DNA of 64,000 nucleotides from Blasia pusilla (lineage: Eukaryota > Marchantiophyta > Marchantiopsida > Blasiales), in contig CM114271.1 in assembly GCA_050084515.1 (NCBI GenBank), positions 57,846,001 to 57,910,000 on the forward strand, written 5' to 3'. Under the pieces are notes generated by a model, which ran no database searches, was not told the DNA's origin, and was given only the letters and a program-made list of their open reading frames with translations. The position numbers and the translations under genes were made by a program. Below are positions 12,426 through 22,686 of the stretch, one piece after another. Position 1 is the stretch's first letter, and every line of letters begins with the position of its first letter.

Positions 12426-13798
12426 TGTCCACCCTCCGTCTCTTTGCAGAGTGCTTAACTAGCGCCCAATACCGATTGCTACTTCGAGCCATAGTTGTTA
12501 CACGACGGCCTTACCTAAAGCCCAAAAACCCTGAAACCCTAAAGGTGGTAGGCTTAGTGAGCATGATATCTGTGTGTGATTTGTCGAGGCGACTTGTTGG
12601 AAAGTAAATATTAAATTTTCTTTATGAATTATCAACTTCAAATATTTGCCATGTATTCCTAAAATGTACTTCTTTGTGTGGTCCTATGAATGACAATAAA
12701 TTGGTCCTTTTATATGTGTTCATATGAATGACAAAAAAATGTTTCCTTCTATAATGTTCTAGTTATCCCATCCTAGCTTAAAATTCCCTCCTATTTCCTA
12801 AACTACAATTTACCTCCTTCTACTCAACCCCTCATAGCTTAAAATTCCATCCTATTTCCTAAACCCAAATTATAATGTTTTTACTCATCCCCTCCAAGCT
12901 TAAAATCATGAAGGATGCGTTTAGAAGCAGCTCCCTGATCGAGAAGAAAGCCTGTAGCCACAATAAGCGACTAAATGTTCATTCGTCAAAAGAATAAAAC
13001 CCAATGGACGTAAGTAAGCGACTAAATGTTAATTGTAGCAAACCTTTAGTCGCAGTAAGCGCCTAAATGTAGGTTTGATGTTTTCCTTGGTGGTATAGCT
13101 TGGAAATTATCCGCCTTGGTGATATATGTGGGAAAATCCTAGAAAGCCGCTTGGTTTGGCAGATCGGAACAAGAGTATAGTCGCCCATTGCCATCGCTCT
13201 AGCGTAGTAGCCATCGCCTTTACAATAGCCGCCGTTTATAAGCCCAAAAATTTACAGTCTAAACATCAATTGTATGTGTTGCTGCTGAAATTGTGAATGT
13301 GTCCATGCTGAATTCTAGGCAAAATCATACAAGCTTTTCATGGAGAAATATGAGTAGAATTCCTTCAGAATAATAACAAATGATGAAAGGACTACGTTAA
13401 GCTACAAAGATCTCCGTAATATTCTCGCAACCACACTTCTTAGTGGATAGAATTTAAGATATGACAGATTGCATCTACTTATTGCAAATCTTGATGTGAA
13501 TCATGAAAGTGCTTGAGTGTCTATAGAAGAGCCGCCCGCTCTGGCGGATCGATCGAAACCACACTCTAATCATGCATTTCCATCGCTCTAACAAAGTAGG
13601 CATCGCCTTTAGAATAGCCGCCGTTTATAAGACCAAAAGTTTCAATTCTGAAAACTTGCACCATTTCCACAAGAGCATTGACAAATTTTGTTTGCATTGC
13701 TACAATAGCATGTACATGGTATAGCAAAACCAAAGTTTAGAACACACTGCACTACCACAAGGTTGCTCCTACAATCTACACTATCTTAAGGCAACTTA
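12426..13798. other. Non-coding repeats: two related 110-bp segments and a 65-bp tandem
   Basis: A segment of about 65 bp beginning AGCTTAAAATTCC is repeated near 12775, 12838 and (partly) 12897. The segments at about 13150-13265 and 13530-13640 are direct repeats of roughly 110 bp with clear similarity (both contain CCATCGCTCTA, CATCGCCTTTA and ATAGCCGCCGTTTATAAG). The motif AAGCGACTAAATGTT recurs at 12965, 13015 and in altered form at 13060. No gene seen. Confidence 0.6.
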
Positions 13799-14338
13799 CT
13801 ATCGAGATCTATTTTTTGGAACACATTCAGCGGCAACCTCCTCATCAATGTTGATGTAATATGCCTCCTCATCCGAGTTCAATAGAGTATGAAAATCGCT
13901 ATCTATGGCCTTATGCCAATTCATATCTAGGTCTTTGATTCCTCCTCTGTACTCCGGTAAATTCTCTTCCTCTTCGGTGTCACTATCAGAAACTTCATAT
14001 ATGTCAGAAGCCTTCGGAAATGGCCGCACTTGCACATCAGTCATTAGACTACAGTCTATTGTACTAGCAGGATTTGGATTTCCTTGTAAGGATCCATTGG
14101 CACTAACCTCTATGCGTGGCACTGTAATGCCAACTACATTTATATTTTCCTCCAAATTAATACTGGAACATGTACTCATATAAGCGTGGGCTCTGAGCCA
14201 AGCTTCCAGGTCATAAATATTTTCAGCATCATCTTCGTGGCGTTTGGCTTCATGTCGCAGATCTGAAGTGCTGCTTCCACGAATGTCCTGCATGTTCAAA
14301 TCTGCTTTGTCGTGCGCATACACATGGCTACACAACAT
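13799..14338 (-). CDS. Hypothetical acidic open frame (179 aa), start inside an LTR end
   Basis: An open frame of 179 codons whose first ten codons derive from the end of the LTR copy at 14308-14876. The rest is acidic, with a run of D/E residues around codons 120-128 (SDSDTEEEENLPEYR) and a C-terminal DEEAYYINIDEEVAAE. No family is recognised. It could be an exon of a host gene, or internal sequence of a DNA transposon beside the LTR. Its length in AT-rich surroundings and its biased composition argue mildly for past coding use. No transmembrane segment or signal peptide is apparent. Confidence 0.35.
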   Translation of the reverse strand: MLCSHVYAHDKADLNMQDIRGSSTSDLRHEAKRHEDDAENIYDLEAWLRAHAYMSTCSSINLEENINVVGITVPRIEVSANGSLQGNPNPASTIDCSLMTDVQVRPFPKASDIYEVSDSDTEEEENLPEYRGGIKDLDMNWHKAIDSDFHTLLNSDEEAYYINIDEEVAAECVPKNRSR

Positions 14339-14876
14339 ACATCATTGTCACCGAACACACACACAAACACACACGATCCCATGCTAACTCATGGCATCCA
14401 AACAACGAGACAAGAAGTACCAAAATATTTCCAATAAAATAAGATCCAATCTCTCTTACAACACTATAGTTCTCACTTGTGTCGCTCAATGTCAAACCAA
14501 ACCCACTCTCCTAATGAGAGGCTTGGGTTACACACACAAGACAAGCAAGACCATAGCTCCGCCGCCTCATGCCAAGAGGTTTAACAAAGAGAGAATGAGC
14601 TCTCAAGCTCTCTCTCCTTGAGTTATACCCCTTCCCTCTCCCAAGCTCTCTCCATGGTAACCTATGCTCCCAAGTCACCTCCTTGGCTCTTGACATGATG
14701 TAGGAGGTCAATATCCACTTACCAAAAATAGAAAGTTGATCATATACTCAAATGATACTTACCTAAAATAATAAGTTCCTCAATATGGCTCCAAATGAGC
14801 CGAAATGAAAGGGAAACCTGCTCTCTCAGGTTTCCTGGGGCCTCAGTAGGTCATCTTCGACCTACTAGCATGTCTG
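14308..14876 (-). repeat. LTR-like repeat, copy 2 (inverted, truncated at its upstream end)
   Basis: Reverse-complement match to 4697-5316: it shares the ATGCGCACGACA end (here at 14308), the CTCATGCCAAGAGGTT block, the CCATGGTAACCTATGCTCCC block, and the CAATATGGCTCCAAATGAGCC block. Similarity stops near 14876, where a methyltransferase-like reading frame on the opposite strand takes over. The copy is therefore incomplete at its upstream end, and a rearrangement junction is likely here. Confidence 0.7.
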
Positions 14877-15440
14877 CGTCGGCGGTACAGGGATACCAGA
14901 GTTCCCTACCGAGGGATATTTTGTTTTTGGGGGCGCAGGACTTAGAGCGGGTAGGGACCATTGATTTGGTCATTTTTGGTTGGCCATGTTAGGGCCAATC
15001 GAGTGCTGGACGAGGCAACGGGTTGGCTGATACTCGGTTCAGGTTGTTTTGGGAGATGTTGAGGGTCTTACGGCACTTACAGGAGCACCAGTCTCGTTCT
15101 TCAACCTACATTCTCGAGAATTTGCCCATCTTAGGAGACTCCAGGTCACGGGTGGTGACGAGTGCTCATTAGGTGTGTGCCTGGATCGGCCCAACAGTGT
15201 TCTTGGATACGGCGAGTGTAGGTTCTAGAGCCCATCGCCCGCGTCTATGGTGGACCAACTTGGTGCCCCATGCGGTGTTACAGAGGGCGTATGCGAGAGT
15301 GGAGTGCCCCTCCCATTTGTTAGTGGATTCCATTATGGATCGAGGTCGTCAATCACACCCAGTGAGGCACGATAATCGACCACCATTGACTGTGGTCAAT
15401 AGGGTAGGCAGGCCGCGGGCAGCCTTTCCCACGTTTATGA
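14870..15440 (+). pseudogene. C5 cytosine DNA methyltransferase, catalytic middle part, retrotransposon-associated
   Basis: Translated on the plus strand, the frame reads DLVIFGWPC-stop-GQSSAGRG, then GLADTRFRLFWEML, then TYILENLPILGDSR, and later GSRAHRPRLWWTNL. These correspond in order and spacing to motif IV (G-x-PCQ with the catalytic Cys), motif VI (ENV-like, here ENL) and motif VIII (basic R-A-H-R-P-R) of C5 cytosine methyltransferases. The TAG at 14990 replaces the Gln of PCQ (CAG to TAG), and a second TAG at 15170 also fits a lost CAG. Motif I (SAM-binding F/L-x-G-x-G) is not present because an LTR truncates the left side. The frame stops matching after AAFPTFMS near 15440. The same protein resumes on the opposite strand at 19860. 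It lies tail-to-tail with a Gypsy protease. Family assignment is strong; function is lost here. Confidence 0.8.
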
Positions 15441-15502
15441 GTCAGCGTCCTACAAACCAGGATGCCTGTAGGATGCCATCCTGGTCTGTAGGACGTTGAC
15501 TC
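15439..15502. repeat. Imperfect 26-bp inverted repeat at the methyltransferase/protease junction
   Basis: The arm 15439-15464 pairs with 15477-15502 with two mismatches, around a 12-nt spacer. It sits exactly where the plus-strand methyltransferase frame and the minus-strand protease frame meet, so it marks the inversion junction between the two pieces. Confidence 0.85.
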
Positions 15503-16163
15503 TTCCCAGTAATCCAGGGAAAACCCCATCAGGTATAGCACTGCTCCACCAACCAAGACGTCGTAGGACTCTGCATCAGTCACTATCGCCTTAGCTTGCA
15601 TCACAGACTCATCTGTAGGATGTACAGGGCAACTCCTCACCACCATCTCATGTCGAGTGATATAATGTGTGGTACTCGTTCCATCCAAGGATGTCTTGTA
15701 TCTGGAATGGACAACGCTCCACATCGGCTCTCGTCAAGCCCAATCCTCTGAATGACGCTTTCCCCAACATCAGGGGTTGCGCTCCTGAATCCAACAAGAC
15801 GCACTTTGGACTAAAAGCTCTATCTCCGAGACTTACCAACTGGAAGACCTCTCCTTGGTTATCCAGAAATGCAACACCAGGAGAAGCCATTGCACGCTCT
15901 ATCGCGGGTCTAGCGGGCATCTCCGCCATCCTAGCAACCGCAGCCTGCCATGAATCTGACCTGGACGGCCCGAGCATCCACTCCAAGGGCAGGTCCATCA
16001 CCTCCTCTACAATCACCTTTGAACGTGATGCAAGAACTCCAACTCCACGCTCACATAGCGTAGCGGCCAGCCGAAAAGCCTCAACGGGCGTAGCCCACAA
16101 CGTCATAATATAAAAAGCAGAAAATAAAGGAGCGCGGTACACAATGGTGGCCGCCCCCAACAA
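15470..16163 (-). pseudogene. Gypsy-type retrotransposon aspartic protease (with N-terminal linker)
   Basis: On the minus strand the frame from 16163 shows a linker region, then KCVLLDSGAQPLMLGKA, the D-S/T-G-A active-site motif of retropepsins followed by the usual hydrophobic strand. After a frameshift near 15700 it continues with SYDVLVGGAVLYLMGFSLDYWEE, the conserved C-terminal part of this protease group, ending at SYRPGW next to the inverted repeat. In related elements the protease cuts the Gag-Pol polyprotein. The frameshift makes this copy inactive. Its neighbours are Gag-linker sequence to the right and the methyltransferase fragment, in opposite orientation, to the left. Confidence 0.75.
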
Positions 16164-16860
16164 AGTGCTCGACAGATGCCCCTCCTAAGCATAAAAAATA
16201 GGAGTCGTCACACTTGCTTCTCCCATCGCCCTCTGTGCCTGCACACCAACAACATCACCAACTCTCTAAGAACTCTGATCAAGACCCATCGATGGGGTCC
16301 TCATCGCCTCGGACAACGTGAAAGATTGAGGAAGCCTATTCTATTTCCTCGCTTCCCCTCACTGTGGATCCAACTCTACGGCTGCTCCACGCATCACAAC
16401 TGCAGCGGCCTCCATCTGGGCAACCCCGCACATCCAACCAGGATCCTCCATATCTCTGGCTGCTCCATATGATGTCAATGCCACGGATCCGGCATCGGGT
16501 AATCTCAATGCCATAGCGGAAATCCGCTCATGCAGCTGATATATCTAAGCAGCCATCCTAGCCTCATGCCCGACATCTCCCTCGACGCATCTAGGTGGTA
16601 GGACTCTACCTCCTCCACGCGCAGCTCCACCACCCTGTCGGGCAACTCTAGCTTCTCGTCCCCCATCGGGACCAGTTGATGCACGATCCAGATCGGCTAC
16701 TCGCTCTGGTGCCCTCTCTGGCCCTCGGTTTGGACTCAACTCAGGATGTAAACCTGAGTTACGTCCAAAGATGGTGCTGCACCAAGAGGTTATCAATGTG
16801 ACTATTGTCAGAGGTATGGTCATACACGCGCCAGATGTTTGAGTTTACTTCCTGAGTTAC
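16164..16860 (-). pseudogene. Gypsy Gag C-terminal/linker region, rearranged, with an inverted CCHC zinc knuckle
   Basis: Minus-strand frames carry an alanine/arginine-rich linker (ARQGGGAARGGGRV) and then SYGAARDMEDPGWM and GVQAQRAMGEAS. The same motifs occur in the decayed gag at 50.2-51.7 kb and, for the last one, at 19866-20000 on the plus strand. At about 16776-16840 on the plus strand a CCHC zinc knuckle is readable (C-D-Y-C-Q-R-Y-G-H-T-R-A-R-C), so part of the Gag is inverted relative to the linker. The phrase CCTGAGTTACGTCCAAA is present at 16752 and 16850. Several TAG stops interrupt the linker frame. Confidence 0.6.
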
Positions 16861-16958
16861 GTCCAAACCGAGGACCAAAGGAGAGCTATGGTGTGAGATG
16901 GTGTAGAGAAAAGTTGGATCCTACTTTATTGGAGAGATTTTGGTACTTTTTGCCTGTG

Positions 16959-17057
16959 TGTTTGGATGCCATGAGTTAGCATGGGATCGTGTGTGTTTGT
17001 GTGTGTGTGTTCAGTGACAACGATGTATGTTGTGTAACGATGTGTATGCGCACGACA
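16959..17057 (+). repeat. LTR-like repeat, copy 3 (last 100 bp only)
   Basis: Matches the right end of the copy at 4697-5316 (GTTTGGATGCCATGAGTTAG, then GATGTATGTTGTGTA and GCGCACGACA). It stops at 17057, directly against the integrase core of the Gypsy element, so it marks an insertion or recombination junction. Confidence 0.7.
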
Positions 17058-17974
17058 TGGTCGATCAATGCCTGATCACACAAGGCCTAAAACTCCCTGT
17101 GGAACGTTGTACCCTGGTCTATCAATACCTCAGTTGGTGCACTGTAATGACTCAACACTCAATCTAGGAAGGCATACGCTACTCCCTCACTCGCTTTGTC
17201 AGGCAATGCAACCAACTCTATCCACTTCAAGAAGTGCTCGACCATCACCAATACATAACGACTATGGCGCTCCGTCAAAGGCAAAGGTTCTGCAAAATCC
17301 AAACTCTATATATAGACTAAATCCATGATTGAAAGTGGATGCAACTGTGGAGTTGGAGCATTGAACGATGCTCGGACTCGATCACACGCCATGCATCTGG
17401 CAACAAATTGCTGAACGTCAGTCTGCATGCCTCGCCACCAATACTGAATCTGGGGCAAGCTATACGTCCGCTTCACTCCAAAGTGACCCAACTCCTCGTG
17501 GGCATGACGCACCAAACGTGCTCTCTGCAAAGGATGAGGCACTACATGCACTCTACCATCCTCCCACACTAGCAACACATGTGTGTCCTCCCACCGGAAC
17601 CGTCTGGCTCGTTGTAGGATCCGATCCCGCTCTCTACAACCGGCTGTGCTCGCAACGCTGCCAGTACGTAGGTACTCCAAGACCACTCCATCATCGTGAA
17701 TGTCTCCGCCACTTGTCGTCTCCTCACCGGCCTCTCGATCTAAGGACTCTCCATCTGACCTCGCCATCGAAGTCTCCGCAATCTGGCTCTCCATAGCCAA
17801 CAAGCCCAAATAGGCTGATGCATGCCATCCTAGCACCAACTCCTCATCACACTCACCATGCCAAGGAGTTCCAGTCGCATCTCGCTGATTGGGGCATGGG
17901 TTACGGCTCAAACCATGTGCATCATGGTTGAGCATCCTAGGTTTATGCACCACCTGGAAGTCATACTCCTGCAA
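17058..17974 (-). pseudogene. Gypsy integrase: linker, HHCC zinc finger and partial catalytic core
   Basis: From 17974 leftwards: the junction with RNase H (VVHKPRMLNHDAHGLSRNP, typical of the connection after RNase H), an acidic linker, and the zinc-binding domain (H-A-H-E-E-L-G-H-F-G...YWWRGMQTDVQQFV-x-RC-x2-C). The core follows with D-F-A-E-P-L near 17310 and I-D-Q-G-T-T-F near 17110, giving two of the three D,D,E residues. Three in-frame stops (TAG near 17326, TGA near 17184, TAG near 17093) interrupt the core. Each fits a C-to-T change of CAG or CGA. The core is cut at 17057 by an LTR fragment, so the catalytic Glu and C-terminus are missing. Confidence 0.8.
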
Positions 17975-18362
17975 TTAAAGAGCCCACCTTGCAAGCTTCC
18001 ATGTAAGCTTGTCGGACTCCATCAAGCACTTAAGTGGCTGATGATCAATAATGATGGTAAAGGGATTTCCGAATAGATAACATCTGAAATGTGCAACAGC
18101 CCACACTACAGCCAAGCACTCACCCTCACACGAGCTATACTTTGCCTCTGCAACGTTGTTCGGGCGACTAGCATAAGCCACCATGAACTCTCTACCATCA
18201 TCATCATGCTGGGTGATCACGGCTCCAAGCCCCAACATGCTCCAATCGGTATGCAATTGGAAAGGACGCCCCCTGATTGGTCTCCTCAATATGGGCACGG
18301 ACATCAATCTGTCCTTGAGCATCTGAAATGATCTCTCTTGCTCATCCCCAGTGCCACTCTTG
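17975..18362 (-). pseudogene. Gypsy RNase H domain
   Basis: MLKDRLMSVPILRRP begins the usual segment before RNase H. It is followed by FQLHTDWSMLGLGAVI (first catalytic Asp), YASRPNNVAEAKYSSCEGECLAVVWA (catalytic Glu) and FTIIIDHQPLKCLM (Asp), the standard D-E-D order of Gypsy RNase H. The reading frame is open for 115 codons. A frameshift near 18340 separates it from the RT, where the DEQERSFQ-like motif continues in another frame. RNase H degrades the RNA strand during reverse transcription. Confidence 0.85.
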
Positions 18363-19360
18363 ATCCACCTTGGTCATCAAGGTTAGCGGCTTTACAATCA
18401 AACTGAAACCCTTGACGTACCGTCAATAGAAGTTCGCCAATCCCATGAATGCACAAACTTGACTCACATCTGTAGGGCATGGAATGCGTGAAATAGCCTC
18501 TACCTTCATTTGTTGCACACTAAGGCCCCAAGGCTATATCGTATGACCCAAGTACTTAATGTGGTCGTAGAAGAACTTGCACTTGCCTGGATGTAGCTTC
18601 ATCCCATGTAACTGCAATCGTCGAAACACCTCCTCTAGATGTCGCTCATGCTCCTCAACCGTGGCGCTAAAGACTACAATGTCATCAATGTAACACCTAG
18701 CATAATCCAGACCTGCCAAGATCCTATCCATGACCTTTTGAAACTCAGCCGAGGCGTTGTTTAACCCGAATGGTAAGAACCGCCATTGGTACAAACAATC
18801 CTTCTCGTCAGGATCGATGCCCCAAAATTATGTCTTCTGCATGTCCTCCAATCTTATAGGAAGTTGATGGTATCCGGATCGCAAATCCAATGAACTGAAG
18901 ACCTTTGCATGCCCAATTGCATCAAAGATCTCCTCAGGGGTGGGCATGGCATACCTATCGGTCTTTGTCTACCGATTGATAGGTCAGTAATCTCCACATA
19001 TTCGCCTATGTGTCCAGTTGCCATGTACATCCTTCTTGGCGGGCATGACAATGGCAGATGCATACTCTCCATACGACATTTCCACTAGTCCTGCTCCAAC
19101 CAAGTCTTGGCTCCTACTCTGAATCAGAGCCCTCTCCATATCACTATACATGTAGGGTTGTCGAAAGATCGACGTGCACTCGACAACTCAATGCGGATCC
19201 CTGGACCCTTCAATGTACCCAAATCATGCATGCTAAATGCAAAACATCTCCTATATCTCCTAAGGAACTGGTGTATCCAACGCTGCTCTCCTCCTGTCAA
19301 CTTAGGGCCCATATCTGGCTCCCAAGTCTCCATCGTGAATACGATAGGACTCTCCAACGT
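18363..19360 (-). pseudogene. Gypsy reverse transcriptase
   Basis: N-terminal block RRCFAFSMHDLGTLKG near 19250 precedes the RT fingers. The palm and thumb region at 18794-18534 reads YQWRFLPFGLNNASAEFQKVM, then YARCYIDDIVVFS with the Y-x-DD catalytic pair, then LHPGKCKFFYDHIKYLGHTI. Further left, ANFY-stop-RYVKGF carries a TGA where CGA is expected. Stops and frameshifts between 18800 and 19120 break the fingers domain. The catalytic DD is intact but the copy is dead as a whole. Confidence 0.85.
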
Positions 19361-19399
19361 GGATGTCAGTGGTTGCTATGGTGCAACCCCCTCTCAGAC

Positions 19400-19865
19400 A
19401 ATAGAACTCCTATCTCCACGTGCAGTACCTGGAACCACCCTCGATGCTGTGGCTATCATCTCTTGGCGTACCTGCAAAACATCCCAAGAAGTCCAAGGGT
19501 GTCTCTCCCGATCACCCTTGGTGTGTTGATCTCGTCAGGTCTCGCCCTCAGCCACTGCCTCAACCATCTCGATAGGCATGAGGCTCACCAACACAACAAC
19601 TGTGATCTGTCGCATCCTCAAACAACGTTGCTCAACTACTCCTAAGCTGAAAATCCATGTCAAACACTTCAAGTCCATCGCCTGACCCAAGACATGATGT
19701 CGTGATGCCTCTGATAGTGACAGTATTGTCGTCACTCCTATGGGGAATCCCATCGCTCGCTCTCGCTCATCGGCGTTGGGCTCCACCAACCTCTATACAT
19801 GGTTATCCCAAACCAAGCCACGTCCGGCCTCCTTGAATGCATAGAAAGCGGGAAAACTCATCAAA
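19400..19865 (-). pseudogene. C5 cytosine methyltransferase C-terminal part (motifs IX-X), directly upstream of RT
   Basis: Minus-strand translation from 19865: LMSFPAFYAFKEAGRGLVW, then a TAG, then EPNADERERAMGFPIG (motif IX-like R-E-R-x3-GFP) and HHVLGQAMDLKCLTWIFSLG (motif X-like G-x-A-M). This is the expected C-terminal end of the enzyme whose catalytic middle is at 14870-15440 on the other strand; both fragments carry the shared phrase T-F/L-M-S at their break. The frame runs in the same orientation into the RT at 19360, with weakly matching sequence between. So in the parental element the methyltransferase appears to sit between protease and RT. The TAG near 19797 again fits a lost CAG. 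Assignment by motif order; a profile search would be decisive. Confidence 0.7.
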
Positions 19866-20000
19866 GTTCCTGGAGAGTTGGTGATGTTGTTGGTGTGCAG
19901 GCATGGAGGGCAATGGGAGAAGCGAGTGCAACGACTCCTATTGTTGATGCTCTGGAGGGGCATATGTCAAGCACGTTGTTGGGGTGTATATCCACAACAT
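19866..20000 (+). pseudogene. Gag-linker fragment of the same Gypsy family (inverted)
   Basis: The plus-strand frame VGDVVGVQAWRAMGEASATT matches the minus-strand sequence near 16300-16180 and, in part, 51429-51470. It starts immediately after the methyltransferase C-terminal fragment ends at 19865, in the opposite orientation, and therefore marks another rearrangement junction. Confidence 0.6.
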
Positions 20001-20975
20001 GTTGTAGAAAATATTGATTGTTCCTCTTCAAAGTTCAACTGCATCTCAGTATCTCAAGAGGTTATATCCTTTGCTTGATCTTCTATTACTCTCATGGGAT
20101 ATATATCCAAATAAAAATCTTCATTGTAGTAGAAATTCAACCCCTACTTTCAAAATTCATTATCCACTACTTGTTGGTATCAAACAAGCTTCTTCAATTG
20201 GATGTTTGGATAGCGGGTGAATGAACATACGATTACCATATCCTTTGTTCTTAGGCCTTTTCATTTCCCTTCCTCCCTTCCTTATCTCCATAGGATCTTA
20301 ACTCTAGTTGAGATCATCATGTAAGAAACTCTTGGATTCCATTTATTATGTTAGCTAACTCAATGCTGATCCAAGAGAAAAAAATTACAAAGATCATCTC
20401 AAGATCAATGTTAAAGTTTAACCCGTATTTGAGTAAGACTTGCACCTTCTCTACATAGTGGAATTCATTCTTGCTTTTGGAAAAATCCAGAATTGCCAAG
20501 GAAAGTAGGAAACCTTTGTAAAACATATTTCAGTTGTCAAATCTCTCTTGGACAAAAGATCTGATGAAATTATATTCACATAGGGCACGTTATCATATTT
20601 CTTTTACTTGTAATATATCCCTAATATGTTCTTGTACAAAAAATTTCAAATAGTATATGAGAGCACGTGGAAAGTTACATGCTAGATTCTCATAATTGAA
20701 GAATTTCAATAAAAGATAAACCTCTCAAGTTTTACTATCATGATATTAATGGATCTTTTTAAACCTCAATTTACTATCAACCACCTTCCTAAAATCATCT
20801 TAAGCTTACCAAGCATACATTAGGGCACGATTCTATCAAGTGTGCATTTGATGTGGATTCCCTCAAGTGGAAGGTAGATTTGGTTCTCTGATTTAAAGAG
20901 CCTTGTGTTTCCGGATTGATTTTCATTATGTGCCATTTTGATGGATTAGGTATATGTGTGTATTATGTAATGTGT

Positions 20976-21046
<71 letters not shown>

Positions 21047-22165
21047 CATAAGATAAAGTAGGCTCTAAATAATCATCTCTCTCTCTCTCTCTCTTAAATT
21101 GAGCTCAAGCTCCATTTTCTTTCCACTTGTAGTTGATATGGTAGTTATAAATTCTATGCATGGGATAGAGTGGACACACATGATCCAATAGGAAGAAAAA
21201 GAATCCGATAGGAAGACAAAGGGGGACTATCACTACGTAAGAAAACTTTAAGAATCTTCTAAGAGAAATGATTTTTTTTTTTAAGAATAAATGTGAGGTG
21301 TCATATCATCTCATATAGGAAAGAAAAAAATTGAGTCAATAAGTTAGATGTGATTATTTACATCTATTTTATTAATCGAGGAAGAAAATTTCATATGGAA
21401 AAAAAACTGCTCTATAAAGGGGCAATTTCTTTTTAAGGGGAAATATAATGTGTCTTATTGTCTCTTGAGGCAGAGAAATAAGATGAGTCATTAAATTACA
21501 AATTATATGTGGTTATATATGAATGACACACATAAAAATCATGTTTATTTTTAAATTAAAAAAAGGAAATTTATTTTTTGTTATTAGAAAAATTCTTAAA
21601 TTAAGGAATTCTCCCTGTAAACGATGAGTTGTTACTAATATTACGTTGCCTGTGCCATGAATTTGGCATCTAGTAGTACTACTATATGGAATATTTTCAC
21701 GAATTGCTCTAGCATATATTGTTCTCTACAATCTATAAAAAAACGTTTGGATATGCCCATGGTGTTTAAAGCATTGGAATTTTTAAATGAAAGGTTTCTT
21801 GTTCAATAAGAAGAGCACACTCGTTCGCGTAAGCAAAGGGCACATTTTGTTATACCAGGTAGTAATTTAGAGTTGAACAAAGAGATGGAGTAATGTAAAC
21901 TAGTGTGCGGCCCTTTGGGAGGGGTGGGAGAAAAAGTAATTAATAAACACACGTGGAGGACACATGGATAGCCTACATGGAGAGGAAAAAAAAAGGGGGA
22001 GTGTTTGTAGGGGCCATAATAAAAGTATAAATTTTTAAGAAAAATTTAAAAATTTCTCACCAGAGAATTTAACATGCCTAGCACCAACATTAATCCCCAC
22101 CCTACCATGTAATCCTCGATTACTATACGAACACACACACTATCATGCAAAACCATACATTAATA
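20001..22165. other. No gene; AT-rich DNA with microsatellites
   Basis: Contains a pure (AT)33 run at 20979-21044 and (TC)n at 21076-21094. The remainder is AT-rich with poly-A/T runs and no open frame of recognisable family. Confidence 0.6.
20979..21044. repeat. (AT)33 microsatellite
   Basis: Uninterrupted AT dinucleotides over 66 bp, followed 31 bp later by a short (TC)n tract at 21076-21094. Confidence 0.95.
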
Positions 22166-22568
22166 CGAGTGTAAGCCCGTGCCATGCACACGCTTACGCT
22201 TGTATATATTTAGGTGTTTATATTTTCTCCCATAATTAATTCTCACAATTTTCAAGAGTCATTTTAAATTAATTTCAAATGATACTATTGGTTCAAAAAG
22301 GGAATTATCTCATTGGTTCATGAGGGAAACCATCTCTTGAAAAGCGCCAATGGGCACTTTCTAATAATCTATACTATTTTTTGAGGAGCATTTTTCAAAT
22401 GGCGACAGCCGAGCGTTCACCACGTGTCATTTTAAGTTCAAGAATATATGACGCGTGACATAACCAGGCGTTTAAAATGGCATAACCAAGCGTCTAGGGT
22501 TACATGGACCATGCATTGCACAATAATGCAATGCTCGGTCCCTCATGTGTCCTAACTAGTAATATAGA
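22166..22568 (-). mobile_element. Non-autonomous Helitron, interrupted near its 5' end by another Helitron
   Basis: On the minus strand the 5' end is at 22568 (A|TCTATATTA), and the element resumes left of the insertion at 22367 with TTATTAGAAAGTGCC. The 3' end near 22166 has a hairpin (GTGTGCATGGCACGGGC) and CTCG before T, one change from the canonical CTRR|T. Removing the inserted element 22368-22559 joins CTAATAA to TAATATAGA. This restores the same 5' end seen in the element at 45437-45871, which serves as an independent uninterrupted paralogue. Helitrons insert between A and T without target duplication, as seen here. Confidence 0.75.
22368..22559 (+). mobile_element. Non-autonomous Helitron (192 bp) nested in the preceding one
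   Basis: Starts A|TCTATACTATTTTTTGAGG at 22368 and ends CTAACTAG|T at 22559. A strong stem-loop (GGACC...GGTCC with complementary GCATTG/CAATGC) at about 22507-22541 lies shortly before the CTAG. TC start, CTRR end, 3' hairpin and A/T flanks are the full Helitron signature. No coding capacity. Confidence 0.8.
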
Positions 22569-22686
22569 TGCTAGACTCATTTCTTTACAAAATTTTTGAT
22601 GGTTATGCATATCTAGGGTTTGTATGAAAATTTTGTAAATACGGGATGCCAATTTTTCGGGTACCTGATAAGTATCCCTTTCATAA

